Below are positions 44,696 to 53,533 of a stretch of DNA of 64,000 nt, in pieces. Position 1 is the stretch's first letter. Each line of letters begins with the position of its first letter. Under the pieces are notes generated by a model, which did not search any database, was not told the DNA's origin, and was given only the letters and a program-made list of their open reading frames with translations. The DNA lies in NCBI RefSeq assembly GCF_000419525.1, contig NZ_ATTE01000001.1, positions 3,569,501 to 3,633,500 of the forward strand, read 5' to 3'. The translations under genes were made by a program, and so were the position numbers. The DNA comes from Leucothrix mucor DSM 2157. Lineage in GTDB: Bacteria > Pseudomonadota > Gammaproteobacteria > Thiotrichales > Thiotrichaceae.

Positions 44696-45211
44696 ATGTC
44701 AAGACAAAGCAGCTTTACCTACGAAGAACTTCTCAAATGTGGCCACGGCGAACTATTTGGTGAGGGTAATGCCCGCCTGCCGATCCCACCCATGCTGATG
44801 ATGGATCGCGTAACTGAAATCAACGAAGCTGGCGGCGAGTTTGGCAAAGGTGAAATGATTGCTGAGCTGGATATCAATCCAGACCTGTGGTTCTTTGATT
44901 GCCACTTCCCGACTGACCCGGTTATGCCAGGCTGCTTGGGCTTGGATGCAATGTGGCAGATGATTGGATTCTACCTTGGTTGGTTAGGTAACCCTGGTCG
45001 CGGTCGCGCACTGGGTTCTGGTGAAGTGAAATTCACTGGTCAGGTACTGCCAACAGCGAAAAAAGTCACTTATCGCATTAACATGACCCGTGTTATCAGC
45101 CGTAAATTGGTAATGGGCGTGGGTAACGGCACCGTTGAAGTGGATGGCCGCGTGATCTACACCGCGAAAGACCTGAAAGTAGGTCTGTTCACATCAACTG
45201 AAAATTTCTGA
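44696..45211 (+). CDS. fabA: 3-hydroxydecanoyl-ACP dehydratase/isomerase FabA
   Basis: A 171-residue hotdog-fold enzyme. Catalytic residues H70 ([14 protein letters not shown]) and D84 (GLDAMW) are at their canonical positions. It dehydrates 3-hydroxydecanoyl-ACP and isomerises the product to cis-3-decenoyl-ACP, the branch point for anaerobic unsaturated fatty acid synthesis. The usual partner fabB is not adjacent. Confidence 0.96.
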   Translation: MSRQSSFTYEELLKCGHGELFGEGNARLPIPPMLMMDRVTEINEAGGEFGKGEMIAELDINPDLWFFDCHFPTDPVMPGCLGLDAMWQMIGFYLGWLGNPGRGRALGSGEVKFTGQVLPTAKKVTYRINMTRVISRKLVMGVGNGTVEVDGRVIYTAKDLKVGLFTSTENF

Positions 45212-45240
45212 TCTAATCCATTCGAAATTGAATCAGCAGA

Positions 45241-45271
45241 TTGCCGTTGCGACTTATGCGCGCAGCGGCAA
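45241..45271. terminator. Terminator between fabA and dinB
   Basis: An 11-bp stem (45241-45251 with 45261-45271, one G-U pair) with a 9-nt loop lies between convergent fabA and dinB and overlaps the dinB stop. No strong T-run. Confidence 0.5.
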
Positions 45272-46315
45272 TTCTAATTGCTCCGGCATCCCCGGCGGCG
45301 AAAATTGCACCCCGACTCCGATCAAACGCACCGGACGTTTTCCGCGCTGCCAAGCCTGATCACACAAATGCGCAAAGCCAGCTTCACTCGGCACCGTGCC
45401 CGCCATCTGAATGGTTGTGGTTTCAAAGTCATCAAATCGCAATTTCACAAATAAGGTTCTGGGCCGTAGCTCCATCCGCTTTTGAGTACGTGCCAAGCGC
45501 TCAGTAAACTCCTGAAATAAAATGGGGATTTCGGCAAGGCAAGCCTCCAAACCCGGCAAATCCTGTGCGTAAGTCTCCTCAACACTCAGTGATTTTGGCG
45601 TGCGATGACTAACCACTGGTCGCTCATCAATGCCACGCGCTAATTGATATAAACGGGTACCGAAGATACCAAACTGCTCGCACAAACGCGCCTCGCTAAA
45701 CGCCTGCAAATCCTCACAGCTCTCAACCCCCATATCAGATAAGCGCTTGGCGGTGACCTTGCCAACCCCGAAAATCCGCTTGACCGGCAGCTGGCGGACA
45801 AATTCATCTACCTGATCTGGCCGCACAATGCATTGGCCATTCGGCTTATTCCAATCACTTGCAACTTTAGCCAAAAACTTATTAGACGCCACACCCGCAG
45901 ACGCCGTAATACGCTCCATTGCAAAGATACGCTGGCGAATTTCTTCAGCAATCAAGGTCGCACTGCCACGACAATGTGGGCTATCGGTTACATCTAAGAA
46001 AGCCTCATCCAATGAAACAGGTTCTACTAAATCGGTATATTGATGAAATAAAGCCTGAATTCGGGATGACACTTCTTTATATAAAGCCATGCGTACCGGC
46101 AGCAAAATCAGTGACGGACATAAACGCAAGGCACGCGAGCTGGGCATTGCTGAGTGCACGCCAAACTCTCGCGCCTCATAAGAACAGGTCGCAATCACTC
46201 CACGTTGACCACCCGAGCCACCCACGGCAATCGGCTTGCCTTTAAGCGATGGATTCTCCCGTGTTTCAACCGCCGCATAAAAGCAGTCCATATCAATGTG
46301 AATTATTTTTCGCAA
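45254..46315 (-). CDS. dinB: DNA polymerase IV (DinB)
   Basis: A 353-residue Y-family translesion polymerase. The catalytic acidic residues are D8 (HIDMDCF) and D103-E104 (VSLDEAFLD); the little-finger domain follows from about 240. It ends LPLRA; a C-terminal beta-clamp motif (QLELPL) is visible just before. It copies past damaged bases at low fidelity. No clear LexA box was recognised upstream. Confidence 0.95.
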   Translation of the reverse strand: MRKIIHIDMDCFYAAVETRENPSLKGKPIAVGGSGGQRGVIATCSYEAREFGVHSAMPSSRALRLCPSLILLPVRMALYKEVSSRIQALFHQYTDLVEPVSLDEAFLDVTDSPHCRGSATLIAEEIRQRIFAMERITASAGVASNKFLAKVASDWNKPNGQCIVRPDQVDEFVRQLPVKRIFGVGKVTAKRLSDMGVESCEDLQAFSEARLCEQFGIFGTRLYQLARGIDERPVVSHRTPKSLSVEETYAQDLPGLEACLAEIPILFQEFTERLARTQKRMELRPRTLFVKLRFDDFETTTIQMAGTVPSEAGFAHLCDQAWQRGKRPVRLIGVGVQFSPPGMPEQLELPLRA

Positions 46316-46503
46316 TAATTACAACCTTTCTTCTAGTTTCAGCGACATACGCAATAGGCTAATATACACCCCCAAACGAGATTGGAAAAAGGTTTCACTT
46401 GTCTGGTTAATTACACCTGCCGAGGTGCATTAACGGGATTGTTTGTACCTTTGATTGCTTAATCCGTATAATACGATTGGCTGGTATACACAAGGAAACG
46501 AAT

Positions 46504-47172
46504 GTGACGAACACCCCGAAAGGCACTACAAATACTACTACCCATCAAGCGGCGAGCGTCGGTCCACTCAACGAATGGCGCCGCCTGAACCTTAGGGTGA
46601 AGGGGCAACCGAAGCACTTCAAGAACCATAGCCAACGGATCTTATTTGCACTTCAACATAAACTGCACCAGTACCTTCCGGGTGCCTTGCAGGATTTGTT
46701 TATTGCATTGGGCGATAGCGGACGTCCATTACGGGTTCGTTTGTATAGCCTCGTCCTGCCATTATTGGATCAGCACGATCGTGAATATTTTCACGAATGG
46801 CTGGCGCACGACTCCGATGCCACCCTCGGTAGCTACCGCTTTCCGGGCTCGGTGCTTATCAGCCAAACCGCTCACCATGAGCAAACTGAGCCTGATCCGT
46901 ATTCACCACCAGATGCTGGCACGGTGATTGAGCGTAGTCGCCATGCGATTACCTACGGAAGAACAGAAATTGCGCAAACTTTACTGGAAGAAGCTTGTCT
47001 CAACCAAAGTACTCGCCCGGATATTGGCCTTGTCGAGGAGCTTCTAAGCTTCTATGCAGCGACTCGCCAACGGGGTGCATTGGAGCAATTTGCCAATTAT
47101 CTTAAGCAACAACACAAGTTCAACCTGTCAGATCACTGGAAACAGGTTCTGGAATCAGCCAAGGAATGGTAA
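46504..47172 (+). CDS. Uncharacterised protein upstream of the fimV-like gene
   Basis: A 222-residue soluble protein with no family that I recognise. The N-terminal ~30 residues are Thr/Asn-rich and likely disordered; the remainder is helical (PGALQDLFIALGD, IAQTLLEEACLNQ, LLSFYAATRQRGALEQF), suggesting TPR-like helices similar to the C-terminal domain of FimV. The GTG start at 46504 follows an AAGGAA ribosome site. It lies 35 bp before the fimV-like gene in the same direction, so a joint role in envelope or pilus assembly is possible. Confidence 0.7.
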   Translation: MTNTPKGTTNTTTHQAASVGPLNEWRRLNLRVKGQPKHFKNHSQRILFALQHKLHQYLPGALQDLFIALGDSGRPLRVRLYSLVLPLLDQHDREYFHEWLAHDSDATLGSYRFPGSVLISQTAHHEQTEPDPYSPPDAGTVIERSRHAITYGRTEIAQTLLEEACLNQSTRPDIGLVEELLSFYAATRQRGALEQFANYLKQQHKFNLSDHWKQVLESAKEW

Positions 47173-47207
47173 TATCCCCAGCCTGAAAGGGATTAGCCCT
47201 TTAAATC

Positions 47208-48554
47208 ATGAGAAAAACTCACGTACCGGATGACACTCGCATGCCAGTAATTAGCAATCTGTATCGCCCCTCTAAACTTTGTGGACTCGCGTTGACCTTG
47301 TGTCTGGCGAGTACGCTGGCCAATGTCGCCTTTGCCGACAGCCACGTAGAACGCACAGTTAAGGCGGTAGGCACACTAAGCGCCATCGTTAACAAGAACT
47401 ACATCGATGCAGGCGTTTCAAAGAATCAGATTATGGTTGCCATTTTGGCGGCCAACCCTAGCGCTTTTAAAGGCGGTAATATCAACAACATGCTGGGAGG
47501 CGCAGACTTACGCCTACCACCAGTAGAAATGATCAAGAACATCTCTCAAAAAGATGCTGATAATTTGCTGAAACAGCATTATGCCTTTTTCCGCCAAGGA
47601 AAGACCGGCAACCTGCCACCACCAACGTTCATTACCATCACCAGCCCAGAGACAGTCAAACAGCTGGTTGAGGAAAAAGAAGAGCAGTCTGAAAAACTCG
47701 ACTTGCTGCAAAATGAGCGTGAGCGTTTAAACGCACTGGTCAAGCGTCTTGAAGATGAGAAAGCCAAGCGTGACTTCGACCTTGAGGCACTGGAAGATAA
47801 GATCCAAAGCCTGCAAAGCTCATCCAATGCACTGGGTTCTACTACCGCAGACCTGAAACTGAAATTGGCCAATGGCGAATTAACCGGTGAAGGCGCAAAG
47901 GTTTTAGAAGAGCTTCAGGAGAGAAACCAAAGCTTAAATGCTCAACTGCAAGCGGCACGTAGCGAAATGGCAGAAAGCACCCGCATGGAAATCTCTCTGG
48001 AGCGCCGCATGGGCGATATTCAGGGTGAAAATGCGCGGATGTCAGATGCATTAAAAGAGCAAGGCATCGCACCTGAAACCATTAAAGCTAGACCACCTGA
48101 AGAAAATAAAGCGGCAACCCAAGACACAGCCCCAGTAACAACCACAACGGCTCCGGTGGCTACTGCACCTCAGAACAGTGGTGGTTTTAACACTAACTGG
48201 CTGTATCTGCTGATCCCGATCATTGGTCTGTTTGCAATTGGTTGGTTAGCTTGGCTGCTATTTCAACGCGCTAAAGACAAGAAGCAAAATCAGCGTCGTC
48301 GCCAGCAGGCACCGGCTGTTGCACCGTCACTGTTTGTTAACGATGGCCGCATGATTGATCCTGCTGCTGAAGTTGAGCAAGAGCCACCTTTGGAAGTCAG
48401 TATTAAGCTGGATGTGGCACGTGCCTATGTTGAAGCAGGCGATCTGCCATCAGCACATGAAATGCTAGATGAAGTAATGGATGAAGGTAATACGCAGCAA
48501 CAACTTGAAGCCCAGCAGATTCTGGGTGAAATTGAAGCCGCGAATAACAACTAA
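47208..48554 (+). CDS. FimV-family protein
   Basis: A 448-residue inner-membrane protein: signal peptide (to about residue 44), FimV N-terminal domain (about 50-125), coiled coil (about 150-290), Thr/Pro-rich linker, one membrane helix (about 330-352) and the conserved C-terminal FimV TPR-like domain (VSIKLDVARAYVEAGD, about 398-448). FimV proteins act in polar localisation, type IV pilus/secretin assembly and c-di-GMP-linked twitching. It lacks an obvious LysM domain and is about half the length of Pseudomonas FimV. An internal start such as M12 is possible. Confidence 0.85.
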   Translation: MRKTHVPDDTRMPVISNLYRPSKLCGLALTLCLASTLANVAFADSHVERTVKAVGTLSAIVNKNYIDAGVSKNQIMVAILAANPSAFKGGNINNMLGGADLRLPPVEMIKNISQKDADNLLKQHYAFFRQGKTGNLPPPTFITITSPETVKQLVEEKEEQSEKLDLLQNERERLNALVKRLEDEKAKRDFDLEALEDKIQSLQSSSNALGSTTADLKLKLANGELTGEGAKVLEELQERNQSLNAQLQAARSEMAESTRMEISLERRMGDIQGENARMSDALKEQGIAPETIKARPPEENKAATQDTAPVTTTTAPVATAPQNSGGFNTNWLYLLIPIIGLFAIGWLAWLLFQRAKDKKQNQRRRQQAPAVAPSLFVNDGRMIDPAAEVEQEPPLEVSIKLDVARAYVEAGDLPSAHEMLDEVMDEGNTQQQLEAQQILGEIEAANNN

Positions 48555-48583
48555 ATTCATCACAGCAATACGCTAGTCAAAAC

Positions 48584-48620
48584 CTGTCGTCGTACTCATG
48601 TTGCGGCGACAGTTTTTTTT
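48584..48620 (+). terminator. Intrinsic terminator of the fimV-like gene
   Basis: Stem CTGTCG/CGACAG, extendable inward, followed by eight T residues (48613-48620), 29 bp after the stop codon. Confidence 0.85.
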
Positions 48621-48644
48621 ATGCCGCCGCAATCACTTTCTCAA

Positions 48645-50300
48645 TTACATATTTGGATAGCTTGGACCTCCGCCACCTTCCGGAGTAACCCAGGTAATGT
48701 TCTGGCTTGGATCTTTGATATCACAGGTCTTACAGTGAACACAGTTCTGGCTATTGATCTGTAGCGCAGGATTACTATCTCCCACAATCTCATACACACC
48801 CGCCGGGCAATAACGTTGCTCCGGAGCGTCGTATACTGCCAAATTGGTATTCACCGGAATCGCTGGGTCAGTTAGCTTCAAGTGACAAGGCTGGTCTTCT
48901 GCATGGAAGGTATTCGCCAAGAATACAGATGACAGTTTATCAAAGCTCAGCTTACCGTCTGGCTTGGCGTATTCAATTTTGCGCGACTCAGCCGCTGGCT
49001 TCATCTGTGCATAGTCAGGCTTGGTATCGTGCAGCGTAAATGACAACTTACCCTGAAACAGCTTCTGATCTAAGTAGTTATACGCACCACCCATCAACAT
49101 GCCAAACTTGTGCATGGCTGGGCCAAAGTTACGAGACTCGTGCAGCTCTTGTCCTGCCCATGAGTCACGGAACTGCTGATCAAAATGCGACAATACCTGA
49201 CCTTCCGCACCATCAGCTTTCAAGTGCTCGAATAACACGTCAGCCGCAACGATACCGGACTTCATAGCAGTATGTGTGCCTTTGATTTTCGCAAAGTTCA
49301 GCGTGCCAGCATCACAACCTACGAGTAATGCACCCGGCATACTCATTTTTGGCAGTGCGTTTAAACCACCTTTTGCGATTGCGCGCGCGCCATAAGACAC
49401 GCGACGACCACCTTCCAGCGTTTTAGCAAACACGGGGTGATGCTTCATCTTCTGGAACTCATCAAATGGGCTCAGGTACGGGTTGCTGTAATTCAAATCG
49501 ATGATCAAACCCACTACAACCTGATTATTTTCCAAGTGATACAGGAATGAACCACCGGTTGCATCATCTAGCGGCCAGCCAGAACCGTGAACTACTAATC
49601 CAGGTTCATGGTTTTCAGGGCTGACTTCCCACAGCTCTTTCAGACCAATACCGTAATGCTGCGCATCAGAGTCTGCATCCAACTGGAAGCGGCTCAATAA
49701 TTCTTTACCTAAATGACCACGGCAGCCTTCTGCAAAGACAGTGTATTTTGCATGTAGCTCCATGCCCGGCTCATAGCTGTCTTTTTGCTCGCCATGCTCA
49801 TCGATACCCATATCCTGAGTGGCAACACCTTTGATGCTGCCATCTTCATGATACAAAATCTCAGCCGCTGGAAAGCCTGGATAAATCTCAACTTCCAACG
49901 CTTCTGCTTGCTCGCCCAACCAACGCGTCAGATTACCAAGGCTGGCAATGTAGTTACCTTCATTGTGCATGCTGGGTGGAATCATGAAGTTCGGCATTTT
50001 CACCGACTTGCGCTCATTGGTGAACAAATGCACTTCGTCGCGCGTTACCGCCGTCTTCAGTGGGGCTTCCAGCTCTTTCCAGTTAGGAAACAATTCTTCC
50101 AGAGCACGCGTTTCGATTACCGCACCGGATAAAATATGAGCGCCAATTTCAGAGCCTTTTTCTAATACACAGACTGATAGCTCGTGATCCTGCTCAGCGG
50201 CCAGTTGTTTAAGGCGGATCGCAGTGGATAAGCCTGCCGGCCCTCCCCCAACGACGACGACATCATATTCCATACTTTCGCGTTCTGCACTCGTGCTCAT
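48645..50300 (-). CDS. Electron transfer flavoprotein-ubiquinone oxidoreductase
   Basis: A 551-residue membrane-associated flavoprotein that passes electrons from reduced ETF (from acyl-CoA dehydrogenases) to ubiquinone. The FAD-binding VVVGGGPAGLSTAIRL is at residues 15-30. The C-terminal 4Fe-4S site is visible as CVHCKTCD plus an upstream cysteine at PAG-adjacent RYCPAG. The ending YPNM is typical. No etfAB genes are adjacent. It fits the acyl-CoA oxidation genes at the left end of the window. Confidence 0.95.
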   Translation of the reverse strand: MSTSAERESMEYDVVVVGGGPAGLSTAIRLKQLAAEQDHELSVCVLEKGSEIGAHILSGAVIETRALEELFPNWKELEAPLKTAVTRDEVHLFTNERKSVKMPNFMIPPSMHNEGNYIASLGNLTRWLGEQAEALEVEIYPGFPAAEILYHEDGSIKGVATQDMGIDEHGEQKDSYEPGMELHAKYTVFAEGCRGHLGKELLSRFQLDADSDAQHYGIGLKELWEVSPENHEPGLVVHGSGWPLDDATGGSFLYHLENNQVVVGLIIDLNYSNPYLSPFDEFQKMKHHPVFAKTLEGGRRVSYGARAIAKGGLNALPKMSMPGALLVGCDAGTLNFAKIKGTHTAMKSGIVAADVLFEHLKADGAEGQVLSHFDQQFRDSWAGQELHESRNFGPAMHKFGMLMGGAYNYLDQKLFQGKLSFTLHDTKPDYAQMKPAAESRKIEYAKPDGKLSFDKLSSVFLANTFHAEDQPCHLKLTDPAIPVNTNLAVYDAPEQRYCPAGVYEIVGDSNPALQINSQNCVHCKTCDIKDPSQNITWVTPEGGGGPSYPNM

Positions 50301-50453
50301 AACTTAACCTTGTTGATATTTATCACTAGGATTATTTATTATATTTACCTTGACGTAAAGGTAAACTCCAACATTACAATTGCACTTCGATTGTAAATGA
50401 CAATATGACTGACGTAAAAAGGAAAATCATCAAACAATTTAGGAGCTGAGACC

Positions 50454-50876
50454 ATGTCAAAGATTAGCATTCAGCATTTTCAGGATCTGATCAAAAACGA
50501 ATTATTCTGGGCTGATGATGTTGGCCTCTCTCTGGAGCAAGTCAATAACGGCCATGCCGTCATACGATTGCCTTATGATGAGCGCTCGGTGCGCCCCGGC
50601 GGCACCATCTCAGGGCCACATATGATGCTGTTAGCGGATGCTTGTATGTTCGCGGTAGTGCTCAGCATGATTGGCGATGTGAAACTGGCAGTGACTACTA
50701 ACCTCAATATTAACTTCTTAAGAAAGCCCAGCCAGAGTGACTTGTTAGCCGAAGGTAAAATTATCAAACTGGGTAAGCGCCTGGCGGTTATCGAGGTTTC
50801 GTTATTTACGGCTGATGAGAATGAGATCGTGGCGCATGTCACCGGCACCTACTCCATTCCACCTCAAACCGGCTAA
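50454..50876 (+). CDS. PaaI-type hotdog thioesterase
   Basis: A 140-residue hotdog-fold protein with the PaaI/thioesterase pattern RPGGTISGPHMMLLADACMF around the helix. Members hydrolyse acyl-CoA or aryl-CoA esters; the substrate is unknown. It is divergent from the ETF-QO gene, has an AGGAGC ribosome site, and is followed at once by a terminator. Confidence 0.85.
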   Translation: MSKISIQHFQDLIKNELFWADDVGLSLEQVNNGHAVIRLPYDERSVRPGGTISGPHMMLLADACMFAVVLSMIGDVKLAVTTNLNINFLRKPSQSDLLAEGKIIKLGKRLAVIEVSLFTADENEIVAHVTGTYSIPPQTG

Positions 50877-50884
50877 TCATAAAA

Positions 50885-50917
50885 AAGGCCGCTGGCAGTT
50901 TCCTACTCAGCGGCCTT
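50885..50917. terminator. Bidirectional terminator
   Basis: A perfect 10-bp stem AAGGCCGCTG/CAGCGGCCTT with a 13-nt loop lies between the convergent thioesterase and purine permease genes, with a long A-run on the left (T-run for the minus strand). Confidence 0.82.
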
Positions 50918-50937
50918 CTCTAATTCAACTGATGAAA

Positions 50938-52275
50938 TTACTCAGCTGCTTGATCAATATCCGGCAGCACCAGATTCAAGATAATCGCCAACATAGCCGA
51001 TGGAAGCAGACCCGTCGTCAGCAGCACTTTCAGGGTTGATGGCAAGTGTTGCAGCGCTTCAGGCACCAGCTGCAAACCTAAGCCTACTGACAGCGAGATC
51101 GCAAAGATCAGCATGCTACGACGGTTCCAAACCACGTCAGACAACATGCTAACACCCGCAGCCGCTACCATTCCGAACATCACAATCACACTACCACCCA
51201 ATACTTCGATGGGAATGGTTGAAATGATCGCGCCTACTTTTGGCACCAAGCCCGCAACGATCAGGAACAGTGCTCCGATGGTTACAACGTGGCGACTCAT
51301 CACACCCGTCATTGCAATCAAACCGACGTTTTGGCTAAAGGAAGTATTTGGCAAGGCACCAAACACACCGGAAATTGCACTACCGAAACCATCAGCATAG
51401 GTCGCACCAGCAATTTCTTTATCCGTCGCTTCACGACCTGCACCACCTTTGGTGATACCTGATACGTCACCGACGGTTTCAATTGCAGACACAAAACCGA
51501 GCAAAATACAGCCAACAATCGGAGCAAACTCAAAGCTAATACCAAAGTGCAAAGGATCAGGAACCATTATCCAAGCGGCATTACCGACATTGTCGAAACT
51601 CACTTCGCCCATCACCAGTGCAACTAGGTAACCAACGATAATACCGAGGAACGCGGCACCAGTTGAAAGCAGACCTTTGGTGAAAAACTTGAAATACAGC
51701 GTAGCAACAATCACCACAATCGCCATAAACCAATTAATTAAGCTACCGAACTCCGGCTTGCCTTTAGCGGGCACACCACCGGCCGCATACTCAATACCGA
51801 CTTTAATCAGCGCCAAACCAATCATCAGAATGATTAATCCGGTTACCAATGGAGGCAACCAGTTGCGAATCTTGTTAATTACCGTACCCAAAAAGCCCTG
51901 CACGATACCACCAATCAGGATACCGCCCATTAGCGCAGCCATTCCCTCAACACCTTGACCAGCAACTAGGGGAATCATGATTGGGATGAACGCGAAACTA
52001 GTACCTTGCACGATCGGCAATCTGGCCCCCATGGGGCCTATACCGATGGTTTGAAACAGTGTGGCAACACCGGCGAAGAACATCGACATCTGGATCATGT
52101 AGACCATGTCGCCCATGCCCGGTGTGCCGAAACCGAAACCGGCAGCACCCGCGATAATAATAGCTGGGGTAATGTTACTGACAAACATTGCCAGAATGTG
52201 TTGAAGACCTAAGGGAACCGCCTGAGCGAGCGGTGGGGTATAATCGGGGTTGCGCAAGTCGGCAGCTGTCGACAT
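50938..52275 (-). CDS. NCS2-family purine (xanthine/urate) permease
   Basis: A 445-residue inner-membrane protein with 13-14 helices of the nucleobase-ascorbate transporter family. The signature motif reads NTSFSQNVGLIAMTG, and helix 8 carries AIETVGD, the pattern of xanthine/urate transporters rather than the AEHIGH of uracil transporters. With uraD 27 bp upstream in the same direction, urate or xanthine uptake is the most likely job. Confidence 0.87.
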   Translation of the reverse strand: MSTAADLRNPDYTPPLAQAVPLGLQHILAMFVSNITPAIIIAGAAGFGFGTPGMGDMVYMIQMSMFFAGVATLFQTIGIGPMGARLPIVQGTSFAFIPIMIPLVAGQGVEGMAALMGGILIGGIVQGFLGTVINKIRNWLPPLVTGLIILMIGLALIKVGIEYAAGGVPAKGKPEFGSLINWFMAIVVIVATLYFKFFTKGLLSTGAAFLGIIVGYLVALVMGEVSFDNVGNAAWIMVPDPLHFGISFEFAPIVGCILLGFVSAIETVGDVSGITKGGAGREATDKEIAGATYADGFGSAISGVFGALPNTSFSQNVGLIAMTGVMSRHVVTIGALFLIVAGLVPKVGAIISTIPIEVLGGSVIVMFGMVAAAGVSMLSDVVWNRRSMLIFAISLSVGLGLQLVPEALQHLPSTLKVLLTTGLLPSAMLAIILNLVLPDIDQAAE

Positions 52276-52302
52276 AGAGTCTCTCCTATATATTTAGATA
52301 AC

Positions 52303-52821
52303 TTACTTAGTGCAAAATGATTCTCCGGGGACATTCTCTGCAAACCAGGCAGCCAGCCGAAATTCAGCAATCCTGTGAACTTGTTCCAATGCAGTTTTAA
52401 ATTCTATTTCACGGCTATTATTTAACCGCTCTTCGAAGGCAGCTAAGATGAGATGCCGATTAGCGCCCTTTACCGCCATAATAAATGGGAAATCAAAGCG
52501 CGTGGTATACGCATCATTCATGCTCTGGAAGCGGGCAAACTCTTCAGCATTACACTGATCCAAGCCTGCTCCGGCTTGCTCTGAGGTACTTGCGGCGGTG
52601 AGCTCTCCCGATACGGCGGCTTTTCCTGCTAAATCCGGGTGCGCCCTTAAGAGTGCTAATTTTTGATCGTCACTAGCCGAGTCGACCTCTTGACGTAGGG
52701 CTTTAGTGAGTGCATCAATATCCTGAACATCGACCGGTGCACGGTCATATGCTTGCTCAGCAACCCATGCTGAGTGCTCGTAGATGCCACCAAAACACTC
52801 AATAAACTTCTGACGGTCCAT
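52303..52821 (-). CDS. uraD: OHCU decarboxylase UraD
   Basis: A 172-residue enzyme converting 2-oxo-4-hydroxy-4-carboxy-5-ureidoimidazoline to (S)-allantoin, the last step of urate oxidation. The active-site H61 (RAHPDLAGK) and E81-Q82 (STSEQAGAG) are in place. The start at 52821 has GGAG 7 bp upstream and begins at the normal N-terminus; a longer frame to 52875 is unlikely. It is cotranscribed with the purine permease gene; urate oxidase and HIU hydrolase genes must lie elsewhere. Confidence 0.92.
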   Translation of the reverse strand: MDRQKFIECFGGIYEHSAWVAEQAYDRAPVDVQDIDALTKALRQEVDSASDDQKLALLRAHPDLAGKAAVSGELTAASTSEQAGAGLDQCNAEEFARFQSMNDAYTTRFDFPFIMAVKGANRHLILAAFEERLNNSREIEFKTALEQVHRIAEFRLAAWFAENVPGESFCTK

Positions 52822-52962
52822 TACTACTCCAAAGTGGGATTGATTACGAAGGGGCAAAGGGGATTTGCCATGCATAGTTACACTTAGTTGATACTAACTA
52901 TTAGTCACCATGGCATGCAAGCGGAATTCATCATCAAATTTATTAATACTAAACGCCCATAA

Positions 52963-52992
52963 AAAAGGCCGGGAGATTAGTCCCGGCCTTTT
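52963..52992 (-). terminator. Intrinsic terminator of the lipoprotein/LruC operon
   Basis: A perfect stem AAAAGGCCGGG/CCCGGCCTTTT around an 8-nt loop, with a T-run on the minus strand, 44 bp after the lipoprotein stop at 53036. Confidence 0.88.
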
Positions 52993-53035
52993 CTTTGATT
53001 ACTGATTACACAGTAACCATGATACAAACAGCAGT

Positions 53036-53521
53036 TTAGCGCCAGACAATAGCCTGAGGGCCACCACCGCGTCGCGCCACTTTAGCGCCCACTTCTAAGG
53101 TAAATACCTTATAGATCGGTGCGATATCAGGATCTTTAAACCAAACCACACCAACGACCGCATCAATATCATTCGTGACATCCATTGTGCCGCTATAAAC
53201 GCCACCTTCTAATGGAGACTGCACAGTACAGCTGCCATAGTCGACATCAAAATCACCATCTGTCTCAGTGTACTGAGTACACACTGACATCAAACCAGGT
53301 GACGTCCGTGCCTGCTCTACATCAAAATCGATAGCAATAGCGCGTGATGTGTCAAAGTTAAAATCAGCAGAGCTTCTCAGGTCCGCAGTGTATTCCAATG
53401 TCGGTACTGTACCTGGGTTTTCACCGCTAGGGCCAGAACCATCAGCCGTGTCACCAGTACCGGCGCCACCGCAGGCTGCTAACAAAAGCGCCAGTGATGA
53501 GATTGTTATTAAGTTCTTCAT
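53036..53521 (-). CDS. Uncharacterised lipoprotein
   Basis: A 161-residue lipoprotein with a classic signal (ISSLALLLAAC, lipobox LAAC, C17), then a Gly/Asp/Ser-rich linker (18-40) and a beta-rich domain with two cysteines (VCTQY and SCTVQ) that could form a disulfide. No family is recognised. It lies 12 bp after the large LruC-domain gene and probably shares its transcript, so it may be a partner or anchor of that protein. Confidence 0.75.
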   Translation of the reverse strand: MKNLITISSLALLLAACGGAGTGDTADGSGPSGENPGTVPTLEYTADLRSSADFNFDTSRAIAIDFDVEQARTSPGLMSVCTQYTETDGDFDVDYGSCTVQSPLEGGVYSGTMDVTNDIDAVVGVVWFKDPDIAPIYKVFTLEVGAKVARRGGGPQAIVWR

Positions 53522-53533
53522 TGTTATTCTTCC

